This document shows positions 6,543 to 12,184 of a DNA stretch of 12,184 nt, piece by piece. Made by a program: the position numbers and the translations under genes. Within the stretch, counting starts at the first letter, position 1. Each line of letters opens with the position of its first letter. The DNA lies in NCBI GenBank assembly GCA_937901165.1, contig CALCGS010000014.1, forward strand, positions 1 through 12,184. Direction: 5' to 3'. The DNA comes from an uncultured Alphaproteobacteria bacterium. GTDB taxonomy: Bacteria; Pseudomonadota; Alphaproteobacteria; Rs-D84. Below the pieces are notes generated by a model. That model was not told the DNA's origin. It made no database searches and saw nothing but the letters and a program-made list of their open reading frames with translations.

Positions 6543-6866
6543 GTTGATATCCAGTTCGTTGGATTTAGTAAACATAAAACAAAAATTGGTGTTCTGTATT
6601 TTGGGAACACCAATTTTTTTATCGTGACATTTCTTGAATAATTTTATTATCTTTTTTTGATAAATGCGTTCGTTTTTGGCGGATAAAAGACCACATGTTT
6701 TCAATTCGTGTTCTATTTTATTTAATTTGCTTAACCATGTTATTAAATTTGGATTTTCCCGTATCATCTTTTTAAGATACATAATTTGATACAATAAATC
6801 AGATTGTTTTGCTTTTATGGTTGTTATTTTAAATTCTTGTTTTGTTTCTTTTTTTGTTTCGTTCAT
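6492..6866 (-). CDS. Small basic protein of unknown function, probably frameshifted at 6673-6677
   Basis: I do not recognise this protein. The open frame from ATG 6866 has 124 codons. AAAGGA with an 8-base spacer supports the start, and the LysM gene ends 17 bases upstream, so it is the second gene of that operon. The first 63 residues are Lys/Glu/Leu-rich and probably helical. The later part is doubtful: the annotated frame runs through the terminator at 6581-6620 and 51 bases into the 3' end of thyA on the other strand, giving an unnatural Asn/Phe/Cys/Met-rich tail. In the -1 frame after A63-K64 the sequence reads R-T-H-L-S-K-K-D-N-K-I-I-Q-E-M-S-R and stops at 6621-6619, exactly at the terminator. 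One lost A in the A5 run would explain this. The likely ancestral gene is therefore 6619-6866, about 80 residues. Confidence 0.5.
   Translation of the reverse strand: MNETKKETKQEFKITTIKAKQSDLLYQIMYLKKMIRENPNLITWLSKLNKIEHELKTCGLLSAKNERIYQKKIIKLFKKCHDKKIGVPKIQNTNFCFMFTKSNELDINLSYNLGCDFIMMLIIF
6581..6620. terminator. Bidirectional rho-independent terminator
   Basis: AAAAATTGGTGTTC (6581-6594) pairs perfectly with GAACACCAATTTTT (6605-6618) as a 14-bp stem with a 10-base loop. The A and T flanks make it work in both directions: it ends thyA on the plus strand and the LysM-protein operon on the minus strand. Confidence 0.85.
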
Positions 6867-6883
6867 AATAAATTTCCTTTGTG

Positions 6884-8002
6884 TTATTTTTTTACAGGTA
6901 TCTGTAATTTTTGTTTCGGAAAAATTAAATCTGGATTATCTATGTTATTTCTTTGGGCAATCATACTGAATAAAATGCCTTTGCGCATAAAGTTTCTGGC
7001 AATAATCCATAAACAATCACCTTTGCGGACAGTATAAAATGTATCGTCGTCACCTGTCATTTTGGGCATGGTAAAATGATGTGTTATTCTGGAAATAATA
7101 TTGCCGTCGCCATCGTGCATACGGATAGATAAATCATATTCTTGTCCCGAAATTAATTCGCCAACGTCTGCGCCAAATCCAAAATGTTTATAGTCTGATA
7201 TATGCGCCCAACCCAGTTGTTCGTCATTTAATGTCATTGATACACGTAATCTTGGTAAACCGTCCCCACTTACAACGATGCGACCGTTTGATAAATAGTC
7301 AATTTTTGATACTGATAAATCGCCATCTGATAAAACAGTTGGTGCTTGTAAAACAGAACTGCCGTCTTTGGTCATCAATAAAGACATAGAATTTTCAGCC
7401 CCTTTATCGGAAATGTATAAAAACACTTTGTTTTCAGATTTTGTTTTAGGGTTTGTTCCTAGTAAATACAAAGTGTAATTACCGGGTTTTAATTCGTGAC
7501 GTGGTGCATAAACAAATTCGCCATTATTATCTGTGGTTTCTGTGGCGATTATTTTATTGTTTGCAAAAATAGATATTGGTTTGTTTGGCAACCAGCGACC
7601 GGCAATTATAATGTTCCCATTGTTTTCAATGCGGACAATGTCAAATAAAGGTGCCGTAATTTCTGTCGCAGTTTGTGTCGTGTGTTGGTCAGGTGCGTTT
7701 GGGATAATGTCGCGTTTTGGTGTGTGTAACAAACCAAAACATACCAATATTGTAATGAATATTACAATAAATGCACATAAAATTGGAAACCAATAACCGC
7801 GTAAAGAATTATTGTTATTATTTCTTTTTTGTGGTTCTGCGGTCTTTTTGTTTGGTTTTGCAAATGCATCAATAGACTTTAATATTCGACGAGAATATGT
7901 CCTGCGATTTGCAAGCCACGAATTTTGCTTCGCAATAGAACTGCTAATTAAATCATCGGTTGAATTTTTCTTTGTTTTTCCAATAGTTTCAGATGTGGCC
8001 AT
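6884..8002 (-). CDS. Membrane-anchored LysM domain protein
   Basis: 372 residues. A charged cytoplasmic N-terminus (1-68, with an Asn run at 61-65) is followed by one transmembrane helix (about 70-92) and a periplasmic part. That part begins with beta-rich segments: D-I-V-R-I ... I-I-I-A-G-R-W-L-P (121-139) and G-E-F-V-Y-A-P (161-167), which look like immunoglobulin-like/carrier repeats, and a second similar unit near 230-310. A C-terminal LysM domain at about 322-369 opens with Y-T-V-R-K-G-D-C-L-W-I-I-A and should bind peptidoglycan. Similar proteins occur in alphaproteobacteria, and I infer an envelope-organising role. AAGGAG sits 5 bases before the ATG. The small unknown gene lies 17 bases downstream. 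The gene is divergent from the phosphofructokinase gene. Confidence 0.85.
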   Translation of the reverse strand: MATSETIGKTKKNSTDDLISSSIAKQNSWLANRRTYSRRILKSIDAFAKPNKKTAEPQKRNNNNNSLRGYWFPILCAFIVIFITILVCFGLLHTPKRDIIPNAPDQHTTQTATEITAPLFDIVRIENNGNIIIAGRWLPNKPISIFANNKIIATETTDNNGEFVYAPRHELKPGNYTLYLLGTNPKTKSENKVFLYISDKGAENSMSLLMTKDGSSVLQAPTVLSDGDLSVSKIDYLSNGRIVVSGDGLPRLRVSMTLNDEQLGWAHISDYKHFGFGADVGELISGQEYDLSIRMHDGDGNIISRITHHFTMPKMTGDDDTFYTVRKGDCLWIIARNFMRKGILFSMIAQRNNIDNPDLIFPKQKLQIPVKK

Positions 8003-8018
8003 AAAAATCTCCTTGAAT

Positions 8019-8036
8019 ATATTGCAAGTATTGCAA
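8019..8036. repeat. Tandem 9-bp repeat (A/G)TATTGCAA in the divergent promoter region
   Basis: ATATTGCAA (8019-8027) is followed directly by GTATTGCAA (8028-8036), between the LysM gene start and its -35 box and overlapping the predicted -10. It could be an operator with two half-sites on the same face, or chance in AT-rich DNA. Confidence 0.3.
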
Positions 8037-8054
8037 ATATAATGGTATTGTCAA
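8027..8054 (-). promoter_or_regulatory. Predicted promoter of the LysM-protein operon
   Basis: On the minus strand: a consensus TTGACA (8054-8049), a 16-base spacer and AATACT (8032-8027), a 4 of 6 match for -10. The leader of about 15-20 bases contains AAGGAG. Confidence 0.5.
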
Positions 8055-8062
8055 TTTTTTTG

Positions 8063-8071
8063 TGATATAAT
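8063..8071 (+). promoter_or_regulatory. Predicted extended -10 promoter of the phosphofructokinase gene
   Basis: TGATATAAT is a perfect extended -10 element (TGn plus TATAAT). No good -35 stands 16-18 bases upstream. A start near 8078 gives a leader of about 22 bases with GGGGGA at 8090-8095, 4 bases before the ATG. Confidence 0.5.
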
Positions 8072-8099
8072 AAGTGGTAATTCGTGATAGGGGGATAAA

Positions 8100-9182
8100 A
8101 TGAAAAAAATAGCCGTTATGACAACCGGGGGTGATTGTTCTGGGTTAAATACTGCAATTCAAAGAATTGTGGCTGGTGCAAATTTGCGCGGTTGGGATGT
8201 TTATGGAATTTTAGACGGTACAGACGGATTGATAGGAAATGTGCCTGATATTATAAAGTTGGATTTGAATACGATTCCTACGGCGACAATGCATTTGGCC
8301 GGCAGTTTTTTAAATAATGGACATCCTGGAAAACGGATGAATTTTGAAGGTGCCTTAGAACAGGGAAAATTGGCGCATTTTAATAAACAATTACGCAAAT
8401 CTTTACAGGAATTAAAATTTGATGCGTTGATTTTAATTGGTGGAAATGGCAGTATATCTCTTGCGTGGTATACGCGCGAAATATATTCTGATTTGCAATT
8501 GATATGTATTCCAAAAACAATTGATATGGATATACCTTTTACAGAAAGAACAATCGGTTTTAGTACGGCTGTGCAACAGTTGACTTCTTATTGTGACCAA
8601 TTATTGTTGACGGCACGCAGTCATCATCGTTGGTTTGTTGTTCAAACTATGGGACGCGATTGTGGGCATTTGGCATTAAATGCAGGTGTGGCAATCGGTG
8701 CACGTGTAATATTGATTCCTGAAATAAAATTCGATATAGATAGGGTGATAGAACATGTTAAAAAATCGTCACTTGATTATGGTATAATTATGGTTGCCGA
8801 AGGTGTGTCGTTACGTGGACATTCTGGGAAACCGGCGGATATTGTGTCACGAAAATTGAATGCTGCTGGAATTGTAAATCGTACTGCGTATCCAGAACAT
8901 ATTCAAAGGGCAGGGGATACAACCGCAGAAGATAGATTGTTGGCAACAAAAATGGCTGACTGTGCATTACGGGCAATAGAAAATAATGAAACCTATGTAA
9001 TGACGGCATATAATAATAATGTTTGTCATACGGTTGGTTTGTCTGATGTTATGACGTCTGGGGATTGTGAATACGATCCAAATATTGAAGGTTTGCAGGT
9101 GTCTAATTCTTATGTTGAATCTGATAATCCATTGTTAGAAATCGCGTACAATATGGGAATATATTTGGGCGAACATAAATGA
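8100..9182 (+). CDS. pfkA: PfkA-family 6-phosphofructokinase, divergent active site
   Basis: A 360-residue member of the PfkA family, which phosphorylates fructose 6-phosphate at O1 in glycolysis with ATP or pyrophosphate as donor. Landmarks: T-T-G-G-D-C-S-G-L-N (8-17), P-K-T-I-D-M-D-I (138-145, catalytic Asp142 kept), M-G-R-D-C-G-H (184-190), A-E-G (233-235) and H-I-Q-R-A-G-D (267-273). The donor-site motif is G-G-N-G-S (114-118): the second position is Gly as in ATP enzymes, but the metal-binding Asp of GGD is Asn116. Lys139 before T-I-D is the residue seen in pyrophosphate-type and trypanosomatid-type enzymes, and Met143 replaces the Asn of T-I-D-N-D. Donor specificity therefore cannot be assigned from the sequence. 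It has its own promoter. It converges on xerC with a 16-base gap and no visible terminator. Confidence 0.9.
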   Translation: MKKIAVMTTGGDCSGLNTAIQRIVAGANLRGWDVYGILDGTDGLIGNVPDIIKLDLNTIPTATMHLAGSFLNNGHPGKRMNFEGALEQGKLAHFNKQLRKSLQELKFDALILIGGNGSISLAWYTREIYSDLQLICIPKTIDMDIPFTERTIGFSTAVQQLTSYCDQLLLTARSHHRWFVVQTMGRDCGHLALNAGVAIGARVILIPEIKFDIDRVIEHVKKSSLDYGIIMVAEGVSLRGHSGKPADIVSRKLNAAGIVNRTAYPEHIQRAGDTTAEDRLLATKMADCALRAIENNETYVMTAYNNNVCHTVGLSDVMTSGDCEYDPNIEGLQVSNSYVESDNPLLEIAYNMGIYLGEHK

Positions 9183-9198
9183 TTATTTTACATCTGAT

Positions 9199-10110
9199 TT
9201 AATTTTTTGCACGTGGATGTGCGTTTTCGTATATGTTCGTGATTTCTGCCATATTTACTTTAGTGTATAATTGGGTTGTAGATAGTGATGCATGTCCCAG
9301 TAATTCTTGCAATGTACGTAAATCAGCCCCACCGGCAAGTAAAGCCGTTGCAAATGTATGGCGTAAAGCGTGTGGGGTTACGTAATCGGGTAATTGTAAA
9401 TAGCACCGCAATTTTTCAATAACTTTTTCTGCCATACGTGCAGACATGGGCAGACCGCGTACACTGCGAAATAAATTGTCAGTTGGGGCATTACCAAACG
9501 GACGCAGTTTTATGTATTTTTCAATCGCATCATTTACCGCAGGTAATATTGGAATTAAACGTTCTTTATTACCCTTGCCAATGATTTTTATTAAATCAGG
9601 TTTGTTTTCCATATCTGAATTTTTTAGATTTAATGCTTCTGAAATACGTAAACCACAGCCAAATATCAGTACAATCAATGCCCAATCGCGCGCACCAATC
9701 CATGGATTTTCGATATCAATTTCTTTGATTGCACTATGCATATCTGAAATATCTGTTGGTTCGATAGCTTTGGATAATTTACGCGGAACTTTTGGTGATG
9801 ATATTAAAGATATTGCTTCGTTTTCAATGTTATATTTTTTATTGATATATTTATAAAATCCGCGAATAGATGATAAAGCACGTGCAGTTGATTTGTGTTC
9901 AAGATTTCTTTTTGCACGGTCGGCCAACCAAGAGCGAAAACATAATGTATCTGCGGTTGCTAAATCAGATAGTTGTGGAGCAGAACCAATGAATTTTCCA
10001 AAAAAATTTATAAAATCCATTATATCTGATTCATAGGCTGTCGCGGTATGCACCGAATAATTTTTTGTGTGCAATAAATAGTCTATGAAATCAGATATAG
10101 TATCGTTCAT
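9199..10110 (-). CDS. xerC: Tyrosine recombinase XerC
   Basis: XerC and XerD resolve chromosome dimers at dif during division. The 303 residues carry an N-terminal SAM-like DNA-binding domain (about 1-90) and the full catalytic set: Arg155 (G-L-R-I-S-E), Lys179 (G-K-G-N-K-E-R), His247 and Arg250 (H-A-L-R-H-T-F-A-T), His273 (L-G-H-A-S-L-S-T-T) and nucleophile Tyr282. The ending Y-E-N-A-H-P-R-A (294-301) is typical of alphaproteobacterial XerC rather than XerD or a phage integrase. It starts 3 bases after the stop of the SIMPL gene, with only a weak AAGA upstream, so translational coupling is likely. Confidence 0.9.
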   Translation of the reverse strand: MNDTISDFIDYLLHTKNYSVHTATAYESDIMDFINFFGKFIGSAPQLSDLATADTLCFRSWLADRAKRNLEHKSTARALSSIRGFYKYINKKYNIENEAISLISSPKVPRKLSKAIEPTDISDMHSAIKEIDIENPWIGARDWALIVLIFGCGLRISEALNLKNSDMENKPDLIKIIGKGNKERLIPILPAVNDAIEKYIKLRPFGNAPTDNLFRSVRGLPMSARMAEKVIEKLRCYLQLPDYVTPHALRHTFATALLAGGADLRTLQELLGHASLSTTQLYTKVNMAEITNIYENAHPRAKN

Positions 10111-10113
10111 TTT

Positions 10114-10836
10114 TTATCTTAATTCAAATGTTGCGTTGACAGATACAGATATTTCTGTTTCTGTGGTTGATAATGTGCCACTGGCATCAATGGAATTGTC
10201 AGTGTATGCTTTTGCTGCCAACATTGGCATATTTCTTGAAATTGGTTCGATTTTTGGTTGCGTACCATAAGATGCGTTTAACATTTTGCCAATTTTCATA
10301 TCGCTGGCAGCAGCCATAGCAGATGCACGATTTTGTGCGTTTTTAATGGCTTCGGTTAAACAAGATTCCATCGCGTGACGTGTTTCGTTTGTGCTGGCAT
10401 ACATACGCAAATTATCAGAATATACATTTTGTTCGCCCATAAATTCGGTTAAAATTGTTTCTATGGTTTCCATTGTGTTCGAAGATATTTCAATGGCGAT
10501 TTCTGTTTGTGTTCCTAAAACTTCGTATTTTTCAGCATCTTTATTCCATTGTGTCTTTTCATAAGATGTAAAATCGGTTGTTTGTGCCGTTGCAGGTTGG
10601 GTTTTTACAAAATCTGTGATTTTGCGTGCCAATTCAGTTGCATCGTGTACAGAAATAGCCGAATTTTCATTTAATGTTTTTACACGTAATGTTATTGCTG
10701 TTTTGTCGCGTGGAATTGTTGTTGTACATTCGCCAGTGACAGAAATGGTTTTAATTTGTTCTGGGCGTTTTGGATAAAAAATAGCAAATACTAGCAAAAT
10801 TGCCAATATTGTTGGTAAGATTATATTTTTTTTCAT
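10114..10836 (-). CDS. SIMPL domain (DUF541) protein, membrane-anchored
   Basis: 240 residues with an N-terminal hydrophobic anchor or signal (5-20) directly after K-K, so it faces the periplasm. The body fits the SIMPL/DUF541 fold: I-S-V-T-G-E at about 31-36, D-K-T-A-I-T-L-R-V (44-52), a central Y-E-V-L-G-T-Q-T-E-I-A-I-E-I segment (103-116) and an Ala-rich helix near 160-178. The family includes the E. coli YggE oxidative-stress protein, but its biochemical function is not settled. The start is fixed by AAGGAGAG 6 bases upstream. It lies 33 bases after trpS and 3 bases before xerC in one operon. Confidence 0.8.
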   Translation of the reverse strand: MKKNIILPTILAILLVFAIFYPKRPEQIKTISVTGECTTTIPRDKTAITLRVKTLNENSAISVHDATELARKITDFVKTQPATAQTTDFTSYEKTQWNKDAEKYEVLGTQTEIAIEISSNTMETIETILTEFMGEQNVYSDNLRMYASTNETRHAMESCLTEAIKNAQNRASAMAAASDMKIGKMLNASYGTQPKIEPISRNMPMLAAKAYTDNSIDASGTLSTTETEISVSVNATFELR

Positions 10837-10869
10837 TGTGTTCTCTCCTTTCTTGTTTATAAAAATAAG

Positions 10870-11862
10870 CTATCCTAACATAACTTTTTTAACGCGATTT
10901 ATTGTCTCGTTTGCAACAATAGTTGCACGTTCTGCACCATCTGATAATATTTTATCAATTTCAGATGTGTGTGTCATTAGGTATTCATATTTTTCACGTG
11001 ATTCAGATAATACGGAATTTATTTTTTCAAATAAAATCTGTTTTGCATCGCCGTATCCCATACCACCATTTGTGAATTTTTTGCGTAAAATCTCAATTTC
11101 TGTTTGATTTGCAAAATGTTTGTATAATTGGAATATTGTTGAAGTGTCGGCATCTTTGGATTCTTCGGGTAATTTGCTATCCGTTATGATGCGCATAATC
11201 TTTTTCTTTAATTGTGATTCTGGTAAGAATAGTGGAATTGTGTTGTCGTAAGATTTACTCATCTTTCGGCCATCCAATCCAGGAATAATTCCGTTCGTTT
11301 CACCAATAAGAGGTTCGGGCAACTTGAATGTATTGCCGTATATATTGTTGAAATATCCCGCAATATCACGTGCGAATTCAACATGTTGTTTTTGGTCGGC
11401 ACCAACGGGAACAATATCAGTGTTGTATAATAAAATATCAGCCGCCATTAATACAGGGTATGTGTATAATCCCATGTTTACACCAGCATCAATATCGTTT
11501 CCAGCAGAAGTGTTTTTTTCCATTATTGCCTTGTATGAATGGGCGCGATTCATTAAACCCTTTGGTGTGACGTTCATTAAAAAGTTAGATAGTTTATAAA
11601 TAGCATCAATATCAGATTGACGGAATAAAACAGCATTGTCCAAATTTAACCCCAAAGCAATAAATATAGCGGCGATTTCGTATGTGTGCTGTTTTATTTC
11701 AGACGCATCTTTTATACTGTTTAATGCATGTAAATCAGCAATAAACACAAATGTTTTATTGTTGTTTGATGTTTCTATAATTGGTTTAATAGCACCAACG
11801 TAATTACCAAAATGTGGTGTTCCAGTTGGTTTTATTCCTGTTAAAATAATTTTTTCTGACAT
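10870..11862 (-). CDS. trpS: Tryptophanyl-tRNA synthetase
   Basis: A class I aminoacyl-tRNA synthetase that charges tRNA-Trp; 330 residues is the usual bacterial length. The HIGH equivalent is P-T-G-T-P-H-F-G-N-Y (12-21), with Phe in place of the more common Leu or Ile. A-D-L-H-A-L-N (42-48) and the tryptophan-pocket region G-V-N-M-G-L-Y-T-Y-P-V-L-M-A-A-D (127-142) follow, then V-G-A-D-Q-K-Q-H-V-E (153-162) and K-M-S-K-S (200-204). AGGA lies 7 bases before the ATG. It is the first gene of the trpS - SIMPL - xerC operon. Its leader is about 25 bases, too short for a T-box or a leader-peptide attenuator. Confidence 0.96.
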   Translation of the reverse strand: MSEKIILTGIKPTGTPHFGNYVGAIKPIIETSNNNKTFVFIADLHALNSIKDASEIKQHTYEIAAIFIALGLNLDNAVLFRQSDIDAIYKLSNFLMNVTPKGLMNRAHSYKAIMEKNTSAGNDIDAGVNMGLYTYPVLMAADILLYNTDIVPVGADQKQHVEFARDIAGYFNNIYGNTFKLPEPLIGETNGIIPGLDGRKMSKSYDNTIPLFLPESQLKKKIMRIITDSKLPEESKDADTSTIFQLYKHFANQTEIEILRKKFTNGGMGYGDAKQILFEKINSVLSESREKYEYLMTHTSEIDKILSDGAERATIVANETINRVKKVMLG

Positions 11863-11893
11863 TTTTTATCCTGATTATTTATTATTGTGTTTA

Positions 11894-11922
11894 ATCATAC
11901 TAATAAAACAAAATTAAAACAA
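11894..11922 (-). promoter_or_regulatory. Predicted trpS operon promoter
   Basis: On the minus strand: TTGTTT (11922-11917), a 17-base spacer and TATGAT (11899-11894), which matches 5 of 6 bases. The start would be near 11887. It lies just after the terminator of the upstream gene. Confidence 0.5.
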
Positions 11923-11935
11923 CATTAAAATTAAA

Positions 11936-11962
11936 AATAAAAAGCGCCAATTTGGCGCCTTT
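11936..11962 (-). terminator. Rho-independent terminator after the RNase J-like gene
   Basis: GCGCCA (11944-11949) and TGGCGC (11953-11958) make a 6-bp GC-rich stem with a 3-base loop. On the minus strand a T-rich run follows. It begins right at the stop codon of the upstream gene. Confidence 0.8.
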
Positions 11963-12184
11963 TTATTTTTGTATAAAATGAACAGTATATTGTGGTTTTT
12001 TATCAGCACCAAGTGATGCACGAATAACCTTGTTTGTTGCAATTTGCACCGTTTTGGTCAAGGTGTTTTTGTCCTTGCGTTCGGTTTTGGTTAAACCATC
12101 AATTGCCTTGGTTATTTCGATTTGTATTTGACGCTTCATAAAACCAGTATCGTCTGTTTCGAAAATACCGGCACTGGATACTTC
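11963..12184 (-). CDS. rnj: C-terminal end of a probable ribonuclease J (5' part outside the window)
   Basis: The last 73 codons and the TAA (11965-11963) of a minus-strand gene that begins beyond the right edge. The fragment has a Phe-Met-Lys-Arg segment, a long amphipathic helix, a Thr/Val/Lys-rich helix with V-I-R-A-S-L-G, then K-K-P-Q-Y-T-V-H-F-I. This is the pattern of the RNase J C-terminal domain (helix, second helix ending in an Arg-rich turn, then K/R-R-P and a last beta strand). RNase J is a metallo-beta-lactamase-fold 5' exo/endoribonuclease of mRNA and rRNA. The catalytic domain is not visible, so the call rests on the tail only. Confidence 0.6.
   Translation of the reverse strand, partial: EVSSAGIFETDDTGFMKRQIQIEITKAIDGLTKTERKDKNTLTKTVQIATNKVIRASLGADKKPQYTVHFIQK

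Noticed and set aside
9199..10110. Phage or island integrase that would explain the tRNA repeat
   Set aside because: The sequence ends and motifs are those of housekeeping XerC, it sits in the trpS operon, and it is about 4 kb from the tRNA repeat.
11863..11940. T-box or tryptophan attenuator before trpS
   Set aside because: The predicted leader is only about 25 bases, with no stem, T-box motif or Trp-rich peptide.
1..12184. Defence system, CRISPR array, insertion sequence or biosynthetic cluster
   Set aside because: Nearly all genes fall into known housekeeping or envelope families; no spaced repeats, transposase or toxin-antitoxin pair was seen.

Overview
The window is a visibly AT-rich piece of a compact bacterial chromosome that carries mostly housekeeping genes. 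I infer an uncultured alphaproteobacterium, possibly a host- or gut-associated lineage with a reduced genome. The support is: a C-terminal fragment resembling RNase J; a XerC ending in the Ala-His-Pro-Arg-Ala tail; a membrane-anchored LysM protein of a kind I associate with alphaproteobacteria; very short intergenic spaces; and lysine/asparagine-rich proteins. I cannot name the species.

Layout. Minus strand 1-4144: an M48 metalloprotease, cut by the window edge and with an unexpected C-terminal half, overlaps the end of recG by 8 bases. A terminator separates this pair from rph (RNase PH), which lies upstream of it. Plus strand 4251-6542: a YbhN/MprF-flippase-type membrane protein, tRNA-Gly(CCC), a 100-base hairpin segment that ends in a copy of the tRNA 3' end, then thyA. 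Minus strand 6492-8002: a LysM protein followed by a small basic protein of unknown function that looks frameshifted. A strong inverted repeat serves as terminator between this pair and thyA. Plus strand 8100-9182: a divergent phosphofructokinase. Minus strand 9199-11862: a trpS - SIMPL-domain gene - xerC operon. Minus strand 11963-12184: the last 73 codons of a probable RNase J gene and its terminator.

The genes serve RNA maturation (rph, RNase J, tRNA), DNA repair and chromosome segregation (recG, xerC), dTMP synthesis (thyA), glycolysis (phosphofructokinase), translation (trpS) and envelope care (M48 protease, LysM protein, SIMPL protein, YbhN-like protein). Good sigma-70-type promoters (TTGnnn, 16-17 bases, TAnnnT) precede most transcription units.

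I found no defence system, CRISPR array, insertion sequence or prophage. The points most worth a second look are: the switch of the M48 protein to surface-repeat sequence near position 514 (a real fusion or an assembly chimera); the duplicated tRNA 3' end flanking a long hairpin (an att-like scar); the phosphofructokinase with Asn in place of the conserved GGD aspartate; the probable frameshift at 6673-6677; and the predicted leaderless recG transcript.
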